NCBI GenBank assembly: GCA_943192975.1 | Contig: CALPCJ010000008.1 | Location: forward strand, 1-64,000 | DNA from: Senimuribacter intestinalis | GTDB lineage: Bacteria > Bacillota > Clostridia > Peptostreptococcales > Anaerovoracaceae | DNA: 64,000 bases | Direction of reading: 5' to 3' | In this document: positions 24,111 through 32,944 of the stretch, piece after piece | Numbering within the stretch: position 1 is the stretch's first letter | How the letters are laid out: each line of letters opens with the position of its first letter | The notes under the pieces: generated by a model | Databases searched by the model: none | Told to the model about the DNA's origin: nothing | The model's input: only the letters and a program-made list of their open reading frames with translations | Translations under genes and position numbers: made by a program

Positions 24111-25523
24111 TTATTTTATCCTATGAATATCAATTTCCTCGTAATCACAGCCCCAGTCGCTTCCGTACAAACCGCGATCTTCGTATTCCAGCTCTCCGCA
24201 CTGATTGTCGCAAGGATCTTCTCTAGGGAATTTCTTCACTGGCACCATTTCCGCCTGGAAAGAATCATTAATCGGCACTCTGAACGGATCAACATTTCCA
24301 AAGAAATAATCCCAGCGCTTCGTCTTGCCTTTTTTGTAGGCACTCCCGCCGTAGGACAGGTCTGCACCCAGCCAGCCTTTGGACGGCAGATAGAACAGCG
24401 CCCAGTCATGCTGGCCTAAACTACCCGGTTTCGTGTCAAGCCCGGACTGCCATCTTGCCGGTATGCCGCAAATTCTGCAAAGTGTAATAAACAAAAGCGC
24501 CTGAATACCACAGTCACCGCGAAGATTCACTGCGCAGTATTCGCTAAGATTGTCGATTGCCGCATAATCTCTGACAAAGCGGTAGGTCACTTTGGTTGTC
24601 ACATAATCATAAATGCGTCTTGCCGTTTTCAGCAGATCGCCCGAAGGATCTTTTAAACTCTCTGCCAGGCCTCTCAGATACGGTGTGAACTGAATGTGCG
24701 CCAGCTGCTCGCAGAGATACTGGGCTTCCTCTGCTGGAATGTCGCCTTTCTCCTCACCCAGTTTCTCAATGGCTTCCCAGGAAAGGTCTACAAAATGCGT
24801 CACATGATCCAAGCTATACTCCACAGAAAATACCTGACCGGCTTTCGCTTTTTCCTCAAAGTATGCAACGGGGTGACCGTCTTCCAGAGAAGGCATTGCC
24901 TTCGGCTGCGGTGTTACGCTTATCACTTTCACATTTTTCATCTGCTGTCGTTCCACAGGAAGCGGCACGTGAATGCGCACAGGCTTTCCTTCTTCCAAGG
25001 CATCTTCATTAATCCAGACCTTCTGGCGAATATGAATATGCGCTGAAGTTTCCTGTCCATCCACTAAATTCTCAACGAGCTGGTCAACAGCCTCCACTTC
25101 CTCGGCTCTCGCCGCCTGCTTTTCATAAGCGTCGCCCTTTTCCCGAGCCTCACGCTCTTCCATTTCAGGATATACCTTAAAAAGCGTACTGCAGAAGCTT
25201 CTCAAGTAGCGCACTTCTCCATTCAAATAAATAAAATCCACTTTATTCTCAAGGCGCAGCTCATCAAGTTCCTCCGCAGTAAAAGATGGAATCCTCTCCT
25301 GCACCATTGCTAGCGCTTCCGCTTCCGTTCTGTTGTAACACTTTTCCAGATGTTCTAGATTGGTCAGTTCCAACTCCAGCCGGCAGCGCATATCATAAGT
25401 CAGTTCTCCCGCCAAACGTCTTGCAATAATTTCTCTCACGCGATCAAAATGACCACTCCACTTCTCTTTTAAAATATCCTCCGGCAAAGCTACTGCCAGA
25501 TACTTCAGATCCTCGTGTTTCAT
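24111..25523 (-). CDS. Transglutaminase-like domain protein
   Basis: 470 residues; the C-terminal 170 hold a transglutaminase core with catalytic Cys in RGDCGIQALLFITLCRICGIPARWQSG, His in GQHDWALFYLPSKGW and the acidic residue in LGADLSYGG. The N-terminal two thirds contain a helical region and an immunoglobulin-like segment (VRIHVPLPVERQQMKNVKVISV) common in such peptidase-like proteins. No signal peptide with the start at 25523 (AGGAGG, long spacing); a longer frame to 25679 lacks an RBS. Probably a cytoplasmic amidase or peptidase; substrate unknown. Confidence 0.82.
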   Translation of the reverse strand: MKHEDLKYLAVALPEDILKEKWSGHFDRVREIIARRLAGELTYDMRCRLELELTNLEHLEKCYNRTEAEALAMVQERIPSFTAEELDELRLENKVDFIYLNGEVRYLRSFCSTLFKVYPEMEEREAREKGDAYEKQAARAEEVEAVDQLVENLVDGQETSAHIHIRQKVWINEDALEEGKPVRIHVPLPVERQQMKNVKVISVTPQPKAMPSLEDGHPVAYFEEKAKAGQVFSVEYSLDHVTHFVDLSWEAIEKLGEEKGDIPAEEAQYLCEQLAHIQFTPYLRGLAESLKDPSGDLLKTARRIYDYVTTKVTYRFVRDYAAIDNLSEYCAVNLRGDCGIQALLFITLCRICGIPARWQSGLDTKPGSLGQHDWALFYLPSKGWLGADLSYGGSAYKKGKTKRWDYFFGNVDPFRVPINDSFQAEMVPVKKFPREDPCDNQCGELEYEDRGLYGSDWGCDYEEIDIHRIK

Positions 25524-25713
25524 TTCGTACTCAAAATGCCTCCTACTTCTTTCATGGGGTAACAAATTAAATACAGTATACCATACTTCTAAAAAATTCC
25601 TAGCAAAAGTTTTAAAAACATTCCTTCCCATGAATGCCGGGAAGCTACTGCAAAATGAATTTCGTTGCTTCCGCACCATTTATAGTAAATTAGCCTTAAA
25701 TGGTGCACATACA

Positions 25714-25756
25714 AACGAGGTTGCCTCATTTTTCCTTGAGACAGCCTCGTAAATTT
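25714..25756 (-). terminator. Intrinsic terminator after pckG
   Basis: ACGAGGTTG pairs imperfectly with CAGCCTCGT, inner CTCA/TGAG, flanked by T-rich sequence. Confidence 0.7.
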
Positions 25757-25762
25757 TTCTTT

Positions 25763-27526
25763 TTATGAGATCTGCGCCTTCAGCCTGTCGAGGTTTTCGG
25801 TAATTTCCTCAGGCAGCCATTCAAACTGACTGTAAAATTCTTCAATTCCTGCGATTTCCTCTTTCCAGATCTCCTTGTCTACGCGAAGGAGTTTCCCCAG
25901 TACTTCTGGCTCAATATCCAGTTCATTGGTATCGATATCTTCTGCCTTTGGTTCATAACCAAGCGGAGTTTCCACCGCGTCAACACTTCCCTCGCAGCGG
26001 TTCAGCATCCACAGGATAACCCTCAGGTTATCACCGAACCCAGGCCACATAAACTCATCGTTTTCGTCAGTTCTGAACCAGTTTACATGGAAAATCTGCG
26101 GTGGATTGGTCATCTTTTTACCCATGTCAATCCAGTGCTGGAAGTACTCTGCCATGTTGTATCCGCAGAACGGCAGCATTGCCATCGGATCATGACGCAC
26201 TACGCCAACTTTTCCATTGGCAGCAGCGGTTGTTTCTGATGCCATAGCAGAACCGATAAATACGCCGTGGTTCCAGTCTCTTGCCTGGTAAACAAGCGGC
26301 TCAGCCTTTGCTCTTCTTCCACCGAAGATAATTGCGGAAATAGGCACGCCTTCTCCTGTTGCAAATTCATCAGCGATGGTCGGGCAGTTTGCTGCCGGCG
26401 CTGTAAATCTGGAATTTGGATGTGCGCCCTTTTCTTCGGAAGTCTTTCCGTTCCAAGGATTGCCCAGCCAATCTTCACCGTTTTCTGGAGGATTCTTGTC
26501 GAGTTTTTCCCACCATACGGTATTATCATCTAAGTTTCTCGCCACGTTAGTAAAGATGGTATTTTTATGTGTGGTTCTAAGTGCATTCGGGTTGGACTTT
26601 TCGTTAGTCCCCGGCGCAACACCAAAGAAACCGTTTTCTGGATTAACTGCATACAGTCTTCCATCATCACCGATACGCAGCCATGAAATATCATCGCCAA
26701 CGGTAGAAATCTTGTATCCTTTTTTCTTAAAATAGTCAGGCGGCGTCAACATTGCCAGGTTGGTCTTTCCGCAAGCGCTTGGGAATGCGCCGCAAACATA
26801 TTTCGCTTCGCCCTCTTTGTTCTCAATCTTCAGAATCAGCATATGTTCTGCCATCCAGCCTTCCTGTTTTCCAAGGTAAGAACCGATGCGCAGCGCCAGG
26901 CATTTTTTGCCAAGCAGCACGTTTCCGCCATAAGCTGAGTTGATAGACCAAATTGTATTGTCTTCAGGGAAATGTGCAATGTACTTTTCCTGTTCATTAA
27001 TCTGTGCTTTGGAGTGCAGACATTTTGTGAAGTCTGCGCCTTCGTTGAGCAAATCAATTACCTTCTGATTTACATGGGTCATAATCGCCATGCTCAGTAC
27101 TACATAAATAGAATCGGTCAGTTCGATACCGATCTTAGCAAATTCTGTTCCCGGTACGCCCATGGAAAACGGAATGGCATACATAGTTCTGCCTTTCATG
27201 CAGCCGTCAAAGAGTTTGCTCATCTTCGCATACATCTCTTCCGGTGCAACCCAGTTGTTAGTAGGGCCAGCATCTTCTTTTCTGCTGGTGCAGATTACCG
27301 TTCTCTTTTCATCTCTTGCAACGTCTTTGGGATTAGTGCGGTAGTAGAGGCAGCCAGGCAATTTTTCCTGATTCAGCTCAATCATCTCACCGGTTGCAAG
27401 GGATAATTTTCTAATTTCATCAAGCTGTTCCTTGCTCCCGTCAATCCAGACAACCTCATCCGGTTTGGTTAATTCCGCCATTTCTTTTACCCAATCGTTT
27501 ACCAATTGGTTGGTTACCATAGTCAT
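25763..27526 (-). CDS. pckG: Phosphoenolpyruvate carboxykinase (GTP)
   Basis: 587 residues, the length of GTP-type enzymes, converting oxaloacetate and GTP to PEP, CO2 and GDP (or the reverse, for CO2 fixation in anaerobes). Visible: the kinase P-loop GAFPSACGKTNLAML, the reactive cysteine within it, GDDISWLR (metal aspartates), the R-loop GRRAKAEPLVYQARDWNHGVF and NWFRTDENDEFMWPGFGDNLR. The start at 27526 has AAGGAG nine bases upstream. Monocistronic, with a dyad over its promoter start region. Metabolically linked to the oxaloacetate-type decarboxylase operon. Confidence 0.96.
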   Translation of the reverse strand: MTMVTNQLVNDWVKEMAELTKPDEVVWIDGSKEQLDEIRKLSLATGEMIELNQEKLPGCLYYRTNPKDVARDEKRTVICTSRKEDAGPTNNWVAPEEMYAKMSKLFDGCMKGRTMYAIPFSMGVPGTEFAKIGIELTDSIYVVLSMAIMTHVNQKVIDLLNEGADFTKCLHSKAQINEQEKYIAHFPEDNTIWSINSAYGGNVLLGKKCLALRIGSYLGKQEGWMAEHMLILKIENKEGEAKYVCGAFPSACGKTNLAMLTPPDYFKKKGYKISTVGDDISWLRIGDDGRLYAVNPENGFFGVAPGTNEKSNPNALRTTHKNTIFTNVARNLDDNTVWWEKLDKNPPENGEDWLGNPWNGKTSEEKGAHPNSRFTAPAANCPTIADEFATGEGVPISAIIFGGRRAKAEPLVYQARDWNHGVFIGSAMASETTAAANGKVGVVRHDPMAMLPFCGYNMAEYFQHWIDMGKKMTNPPQIFHVNWFRTDENDEFMWPGFGDNLRVILWMLNRCEGSVDAVETPLGYEPKAEDIDTNELDIEPEVLGKLLRVDKEIWKEEIAGIEEFYSQFEWLPEEITENLDRLKAQIS

Positions 27527-27605
27527 AAAGTTTTTCTCCTTTTCTCTTTTTATAACTTAGGCCGCTTCGGCGGAAGCAGTCTATTCAATTTAGCGATACA
27601 CGCTT

Positions 27606-27625
27606 GAATTTGTGTATACAAATTC
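27606..27625. promoter_or_regulatory. Perfect 20-bp dyad at the pckG transcription start
   Basis: GAATTTGT-GTAT-ACAAATTC, 8-bp arms, just downstream (minus strand) of the -10-like TATAGAAT. This is the usual position of a repressor operator. Confidence 0.6.
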
Positions 27626-27703
27626 ATTCTATACCAATTATACTGGTTTGTCACGCACATATTTCTTTTTTCGGCAAAATATTTGCGGTGAATTTTTTCC
27701 ACT

Positions 27704-28255
27704 TTACTCCATCTCCATAAATCCGCTCCTCATGCAGACACCCGCCGCACCGGCTTCCACGCACAAAGGGGAATTTTCCCCATTCACGCCGCCAATGGCA
27801 TAAACAGGAATCGATACGCTGGCGCAGATTTCTTTCAGGGCAGCCAGACCCCGCGGCGGCAGACCCGGCTTACAGTCCGTTTCAAAAATATGACCAAAAA
27901 TGACAAAGCTTGCGCCCAGTGCTTCTGCAGTCTTTGCTTCCTGCAGACTGTGTACTGACACCCCGAATATGCCGGCAGTGCCCACCTCCTTCTCACAGAA
28001 TGCAGCAAAAGACAGCTGCTGCCCATCCGGGTGCAGCTTTTCTGCAAGAGCTACTCGATTGTTGAAAAAACACGGTACGCCATGTTCTCTGCAAAGAGGC
28101 AGCACCTTCTGCGCCAGCTGCATGTATTCTGCGTCTGGCAGGTCCTTTTCTCTAAGAATCAGCGCCGCAGGCTTTGTTTCAAGTACTTTACTGATTTGGG
28201 TCAAAAAATCGCCATGTACCAAATGGCGATTTGTGATTACTATTTTTTTACACAT
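27704..28255 (-). CDS. Thiamine-phosphate synthase-like protein (ThiE/TenI family)
   Basis: 183 residues of the ThiE/TenI barrel: LILREKDL (pyrophosphate site), FFNNRVALA, FGVSVHSLQEA, GASFVIFGHIFETDCKPGLPPRG and PVYAIGGVN. It is shorter than ThiE of about 210 residues, has NNR where ThiE usually has NDR and lacks the GVHLGQ-type segment, so it could be TenI-like rather than the condensing enzyme. It overlaps thiH by 8 bp and is last in thiSFGH. Confidence 0.8.
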   Translation of the reverse strand: MCKKIVITNRHLVHGDFLTQISKVLETKPAALILREKDLPDAEYMQLAQKVLPLCREHGVPCFFNNRVALAEKLHPDGQQLSFAAFCEKEVGTAGIFGVSVHSLQEAKTAEALGASFVIFGHIFETDCKPGLPPRGLAALKEICASVSIPVYAIGGVNGENSPLCVEAGAAGVCMRSGFMEME

Positions 28256-29501
28256 AAATATATTCGTTGACTACCGGCTGCAGACCTTCTTTTTCAATGT
28301 CCCGATACATCTGCTCAAAACTTCTCTCATCTGCGATTTCAAACTGTTCGTCGCCGGTGTCACCTGCGTCCTTTCCGTCATATTTGCTCTCATGGTCTCC
28401 GATCCCGGTGGAAACGCCAGCGGAGACCTTTGTGGCGGCAATCTTTACAATGCCGTTGCGAAAATGTTCTTCCTCTCTCGTGGACACGGTAATTCCCACA
28501 TAAGGCAGGAAGATCCGATACGCGCACAGTACCTGACAAAGCTGCCGCTCGCCCACGTCAAGCGGGTTGATTTTGTCGTTGTTTACGATAGGGCGGAGCC
28601 GCGGACAGGACAGCGAAAATTCCCCATGGGGATACTTTCTCTGCAAATAGTAAACATGTAGCGCCGATGCCAAAGCGTCTTTTCTGAAGTCAGAAAGTCC
28701 GAGAAGTGCTGACATGGCAACGCCTCGCACGCCTCCCATCAGCGCTCGCTCCTGCGCTTCAAAACGGTACGGGAACACCCGCTTATGCCCCATCAAATGC
28801 AGTGTTTCGTACTTGTCAGCGTTATAGGTCTCTTGAAAAACCGTCACATAGTCTACACCGCACTCATGAAGATAGCGGTACTCAGCCACATTGACAGGAT
28901 AAATTTCAATTCCGATATTGCGGAAATATTTTCGGGCAATTTTAACCGCCTCGCCGATGTATTCCACACTGCTGACCTTGCGGCTCTCCCCGGTCAAAAT
29001 CAGGATTTCCTCCATGCCGGAATCTGCGATTATCCGCATCTCCTTTTCAATCTCTTCCGGAGAAAGTTTTTTCCGCCGAATATCGTTATAACAGTTAAAA
29101 CCGCAGTAAATACAGTAGTTCTCGCAATAGTTGGCGATATAAATCGGCGTAAAAAAGTACACGGTATTGCCGAAGTGTTTACCGGTTTCAATTTTGGCTT
29201 TTTCTGCCATCTGTTCCAGATACGGCTGTGCTGCTGGAGAAAGGAGTGCCTTAAAATCCTCCACCGAGCAGGTATTGGCCGCCAGCGCCCGTTTTACGTC
29301 AACCTCTGTGTAGCGTTCGTAGTCGTAGGTGTGCATCTGGCTAAGCACCTTCTCCATCACGTCAGAGTCAATCTGCTCCATGCCTTCCATATATTCCATG
29401 TGGTTGGTTCTCGCCGACGGATCTTCCTCAATCTGGTGTTTCCGCGCCAGCGCCTTTGGACTCAACTTCTCCGAGTCCACAAAAAACTGATTTTCTTTCA
29501 T
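28248..29501 (-). CDS. thiH: 2-iminoacetate synthase
   Basis: 417-residue radical SAM enzyme that cleaves tyrosine to dehydroglycine for the thiazole moiety of thiamine, an oxygen-sensitive route typical of anaerobes. The 4Fe-4S motif is CENYCIYCGF (CxxxCxxC), with LTGESRKVSS following and the ThiH C-terminal STREEEHFRNGIVKIAATKVSAGVSTGIG. Operon member between thiG and the thiE-like gene. Confidence 0.95.
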   Translation of the reverse strand: MKENQFFVDSEKLSPKALARKHQIEEDPSARTNHMEYMEGMEQIDSDVMEKVLSQMHTYDYERYTEVDVKRALAANTCSVEDFKALLSPAAQPYLEQMAEKAKIETGKHFGNTVYFFTPIYIANYCENYCIYCGFNCYNDIRRKKLSPEEIEKEMRIIADSGMEEILILTGESRKVSSVEYIGEAVKIARKYFRNIGIEIYPVNVAEYRYLHECGVDYVTVFQETYNADKYETLHLMGHKRVFPYRFEAQERALMGGVRGVAMSALLGLSDFRKDALASALHVYYLQRKYPHGEFSLSCPRLRPIVNNDKINPLDVGERQLCQVLCAYRIFLPYVGITVSTREEEHFRNGIVKIAATKVSAGVSTGIGDHESKYDGKDAGDTGDEQFEIADERSFEQMYRDIEKEGLQPVVNEYIYV

Positions 29502-29513
29502 GGGATTTTCCTC

Positions 29514-30287
29514 CTAATCTCTCAAAAATCCAGTCAATGGGTCGGATGCACTGGCGCCGCGTTCCAACACTCTGCCAAGACCTGACAAATGTGCGCTTCT
29601 TCCCGCTTCGATGGCTTTTCGAAAGGCCGACGCCATGGCTGGAATATCGCCTGCCGTCGCAATGGCGGTGTTTGCCATCACTGCCGCCGCTCCCATTTCC
29701 ATCACTTCGCATGCCTGGGAAGGTTTACCGACTCCCGCGTCCACAATAATCGGCAGGTCAATCTCATCAATGAGAATCTGCAGAAACTCTCTAGTTGCTA
29801 AGCCCTTGTTGGAACCGATTGGCGCCGCAAGCGGCATCACGGCAGCCGCACCGGCGCTGACTAAATCTCTTGCCGTATAGAGGTCGGGATACATGTACGG
29901 CATTACGATAAACCCTTCTTTTGCCAGAATCTCTGTCGCTTTCACCGTCTCCACATTGTCCGGCAGCAGATATTTGCTGTCCTTCATGATTTCGATTTTT
30001 ACAAAATCACCGCAGCCCAATTCTCTTCCCATGCGGGCAATTCGCACCGCTTCTTCCGCAGTTCTTGCACCGCTGGTGTTTGGCAGCAGGGTCACATGTT
30101 CCGGAATAAAGTCCAGTATATTTTCGCTCTGCTTTGTGTTAGTTCTGCGCACCGCAAGGGTGATAATTTCAGCACCTGCCTGCTCCACTGCCGCATTAAT
30201 CAACTCCATAGAGTACTTGCCGGAGCCCAAAATAAATCTGGAAGAAAACTCTCTTCCGCCTAAGCTCCACGTGTCTTTCTTTTCCAT
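29514..30287 (-). CDS. thiG: Thiazole synthase
   Basis: 257-residue TIM barrel that builds the thiazole phosphate from deoxyxylulose phosphate, ThiS thiocarboxylate and dehydroglycine. Motifs: SRFILGSGKY, LAVRRTN (catalytic region), LPNTSGARTAEEAVRIARMGRE with the substrate lysine in VKIEIMKD, VMPLAAPIGSNKGL and VDAGVGKPSQACEVMEMGAAAVMANTAIA. All family blocks are present. Confidence 0.96.
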   Translation of the reverse strand: MEKKDTWSLGGREFSSRFILGSGKYSMELINAAVEQAGAEIITLAVRRTNTKQSENILDFIPEHVTLLPNTSGARTAEEAVRIARMGRELGCGDFVKIEIMKDSKYLLPDNVETVKATEILAKEGFIVMPYMYPDLYTARDLVSAGAAAVMPLAAPIGSNKGLATREFLQILIDEIDLPIIVDAGVGKPSQACEVMEMGAAAVMANTAIATAGDIPAMASAFRKAIEAGRSAHLSGLGRVLERGASASDPLTGFLRD

Positions 30288-30302
30288 ATTGTTCCTCCTA
30301 TT

Positions 30303-30953
30303 CTATACCTCTTCGTCCAGAATCAATCTGATTATCATATTCGCCTGGTGCGCCGCACAGATCATGACTCGCGGCGCCATCAGTCCCCAGCCTTCGCTGA
30401 TTTCCGAAATGCCGTCACCGCAAAGAAAGTAGTGCTCTGTGATTTTTCTCGTTCGAATTGCATTACTGTCGCTGTATCCCGCCATGCCGGAGCCGCCTAC
30501 CAGATATTTCCCCGGTAATTCTGTCAGTACGCAGTTGGTCAGCATAGCTTTTTGTTCCGCGCTGTCAAAGGCTTCGCAGATATATGTATCTTCTGCCAGC
30601 AGCTGTGGAATGTTCTCCTCTGTCAGCTTTATAAAATCGGTAATAAACTTTGCATAAGGAGAAAATCTCCTGATTTCCTCTGCCAATGCCTCCGGCTTAG
30701 GCTGTCCCAGCTGGCTAATCGCATACTGCTGTCTGTTTAAATTTGACAAATCCACCCTATCAAAATCAATGAGATGAAGCTGCCCGATACCGCTTCGCGC
30801 CAGCGCAATGGCAATCGCAGAGCCAAGTCCTCCAAGCCCGCAAACAGCAACCTTTGCAGCCGCCAACTTATCCTGCACAGCCTTCGTATGACGAAGTTCC
30901 AGACACTTTCTGATTTCTTCTTCTGCCGGTAAAATTCCGCTCCTTTCTGCCAT
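30303..30953 (-). CDS. thiF: Sulfur carrier protein adenylyltransferase
   Basis: 216 residues of the E1-like MoeB/ThiF family, which adenylates the ThiS C-terminus. Rossmann motif VCGLGGLGSAIAIALARSGIGQLHLIDFDRVDLSNLNRQ is intact and NLNRQ contacts ATP. It is shorter than E. coli ThiF and the C-terminal zinc-cysteine pairs are not evident, matching the short ThiF variants of Clostridia. It abuts thiS (1-base junction). Confidence 0.92.
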   Translation of the reverse strand: MAERSGILPAEEEIRKCLELRHTKAVQDKLAAAKVAVCGLGGLGSAIAIALARSGIGQLHLIDFDRVDLSNLNRQQYAISQLGQPKPEALAEEIRRFSPYAKFITDFIKLTEENIPQLLAEDTYICEAFDSAEQKAMLTNCVLTELPGKYLVGGSGMAGYSDSNAIRTRKITEHYFLCGDGISEISEGWGLMAPRVMICAAHQANMIIRLILDEEV

Positions 30954-31147
30954 CAGCCACCTCCTACAAAACTTACAATTTCTATCTTATCGCCATCCGT
31001 CAGAATGGTTTCTTCATACCTCGCCTTTGGCACAATTTCTCCGTTGCGCTCCACCGCAATGCGCATGCGGGGATAATCATTTTCATCAATGTACGCCGCC
31101 AGACTTTTTCCTGCGGCGTTGACATCAATACCGTTGATTCTTACCAT
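30953..31147 (-). CDS. thiS: Thiamine biosynthesis sulfur carrier protein
   Basis: 64-residue ubiquitin-like protein ending in the required Gly-Gly (SFVGGG). The start at 31147 follows AAAGGAG. First gene of thiSFGH(E). Confidence 0.92.
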   Translation of the reverse strand: MVRINGIDVNAAGKSLAAYIDENDYPRMRIAVERNGEIVPKARYEETILTDGDKIEIVSFVGGG

Positions 31148-31508
31148 ATCGGTCTCCTTTCTGATTTTCTTCACTTTGTACTAAGCCGTCTTAACCTAAA
31201 TTCCAAAAAATCCTTTTTTATGTATAAAAGAAACGCCAAAACTTAACCAAAATTAATAAAATCGCTAAAAAATGTATAACGCACTCCTGCTTTTCATATG
31301 ATGAAGCTTAAAAATCCTGCAATTTTCATTGAATTACACCGACTACAGCTTTGGTTTCCCTCTTATAGCGACAATTTTGCTAAAATTTTTATACACTTTT
31401 TTCAAAAAAGCGCTTTTTAAGTTAAGTTCGCATCTTGCTTCTAAGATAAGCCCCTCCACCTTTTCCAGACGCAACGCTTCGGGTGGGTGCCCGGATCCTC
31501 TGACAATA
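31148..31508. other. Spacer upstream of thiS; no TPP riboswitch recognised
   Basis: About 360 bp, AT-rich. A plausible minus-strand promoter lies at about 31223-31253 (TTGGTT, 18 bp, TATACA). I searched by eye for the CUGAGA and GACCCUU...GAACCUGA blocks of the TPP element and did not find them. Confidence 0.4.
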
Positions 31509-31601
31509 AAAAACCGCACGAAAGTTCACACCCGCGGTGGTGTGCCCCTTCGTGCGGCTATAGCCAACACTCTAGTTATATTTTACTGTGATTTTTATAG
31601 A
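31509..31601 (-). ncRNA. Candidate short structured RNA with its own promoter and terminator
   Basis: Minus strand: TTGACT (31596-31601), 17-bp spacer, TAAAAT (about 31573-31578), then about 70 nt that contain the palindrome GGCTATAGCC and a long hairpin in which CCGCACGAA pairs with TTCGTGCGG around an inner GGCACACC/GGTGTG stem, ending in six T. No coding frame with an RBS is present. It could be a small RNA or an attenuated leader; I do not recognise a known family. Confidence 0.5.
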
Positions 31602-31790
31602 AAGTCAAGAAAGAGATTTGGTGAGCGATTAAATCATTGCTGCTAAATTCATTTACACATATCACAAAATAATCCGTCATGTTTTTTTGAAATTCAGATA
31701 TTCTTGCACCCCCCCTCTTAAAAATCTGTATTTATTTTTCTAAACAATCCCTTTTGCGTCAACTATGGCATTGATTCCATTTTCAATCGC

Positions 31791-32171
31791 CTACCATAAA
31801 AGGAAATGCTGTACTTCGATTACATTAGCCTCGGTAATCCGTTCCTCCGCATAGTCGATCACATCATGCCAAAACGCTTCTTCCTCCGGTGCAAACTTTT
31901 CCGTTGGATAATCCTTTATTTGCCATTCAAAAGTCCGGTTTCGATTTTTATTATATCTGATAGAAAGAATAATGCTGTGATCCTCTTCATTTGCTATACC
32001 GCCGACCAGCTTCTTGTTCGTCCGCAAACTAAAAACTTCGCCTTTTTCGAGTTTTCCCAGTTCTTTTTCTTTTACCGTTTCTTTCCAGAATATGTCATAT
32101 GCCGCAAAAGCTGACGCGAACAGGGAAACGATGATTAATACAGCAAACATAGATGTGGTGCTTTTGTTCAT
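31791..32171 (-). CDS. Membrane-anchored protein of unknown function
   Basis: 126 residues: one N-terminal helix (TSMFAVLIIVSLFASAFAAYDIFW) followed by a polar domain with ILSIRYNKNRNRTFEWQIKDYP. No family recognised. It belongs to a run of short, AT-rich minus-strand genes with the same single-helix plan. AGGAGG lies upstream of the start. Confidence 0.65.
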   Translation of the reverse strand: MNKSTTSMFAVLIIVSLFASAFAAYDIFWKETVKEKELGKLEKGEVFSLRTNKKLVGGIANEEDHSIILSIRYNKNRNRTFEWQIKDYPTEKFAPEEEAFWHDVIDYAEERITEANVIEVQHFLLW

Positions 32172-32240
32172 AGGATTCGTCCTCCTTTACCGAATCTCCG
32201 ATCTTTTCATATACTTCCTGTCACATGCCTAAAAAACACA

Positions 32241-32858
32241 CTACGAAGTATGAATTTTGTGGGAAAATTTCACCCGGTTGGGCCACTCTTTCAAATGCTC
32301 CGGCATGAATACGATATCGCTGTAGCATGCATCTATCCTATTCATTGCCTCTTTATAATTGCTTACACCGGTGACAATCATGTATCCGGTACGCTCCTCT
32401 ATCCCATCATAGATACCATATCCATTTTCCACATAATCCGGCACCTCTATGCAGATTTTGCGAAGGAATCGTTTGGACAAAAGCCGTCCCGACTCATATG
32501 CGCCTAACTCATTGCAGACTTGTGCGAATTCCCACGGATTTTCCTTTTCGTAAAATCGATAGCTCAGGTCTTCTTCATAATCCGCACCAATTGACAGATT
32601 GAAAGCGACCTGCTCGTTCTGTGTCATTTTATCATTGGAAAGGCGAAAATATCCCCAGTATTCATCTTCCTTTAGGAAATTAACGTAGTAGCTTCCGTCA
32701 AGTTCAATGGAAACCTCTTCACAAAATTCCGAGTCATCCATTTTTATCATAATACCGGTCAGTTCCTTGTGTACCGGCCATGGAACATTTAAAACCAGTA
32801 GGATTACCACAATGACAATCCAGGTTACCAGCGTTCCCCTGTTCGTTTTCTTCTTCAT
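32241..32858 (-). CDS. Membrane-anchored protein of unknown function
   Basis: 205 residues with a single N-terminal helix (GTLVTWIVIVVILLVLNVPW) after MKKKTNR and a large extracellular-looking domain rich in acidic and aromatic residues (IELDGSYYVNFLKEDEYWGYFRLSND). No conserved motif recognised; it resembles its neighbours in architecture rather than sequence. Confidence 0.65.
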   Translation of the reverse strand: MKKKTNRGTLVTWIVIVVILLVLNVPWPVHKELTGIMIKMDDSEFCEEVSIELDGSYYVNFLKEDEYWGYFRLSNDKMTQNEQVAFNLSIGADYEEDLSYRFYEKENPWEFAQVCNELGAYESGRLLSKRFLRKICIEVPDYVENGYGIYDGIEERTGYMIVTGVSNYKEAMNRIDACYSDIVFMPEHLKEWPNRVKFSHKIHTS

Positions 32859-32944
32859 CTCTTTGCTTTCCCTATCACACTTTTACAATTTTCTTAAGGA
32901 TATCGAAAACTCTTAGCGCCTAGCCCGTTCTTCAAGACAACCGG

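Noticed and set aside
28785..29585. Plus-strand open frame of 266 codons
   Set aside because: Antisense to thiH, whose radical SAM motifs are certain.
31148..31560. TPP riboswitch expected ahead of thiS
   Set aside because: None of the conserved TPP sequence blocks could be found by eye on the minus strand.
31329..31646. 105-codon plus-strand frame
   Set aside because: Overlaps the candidate small RNA hairpin; composition changes along the frame and there is no RBS.
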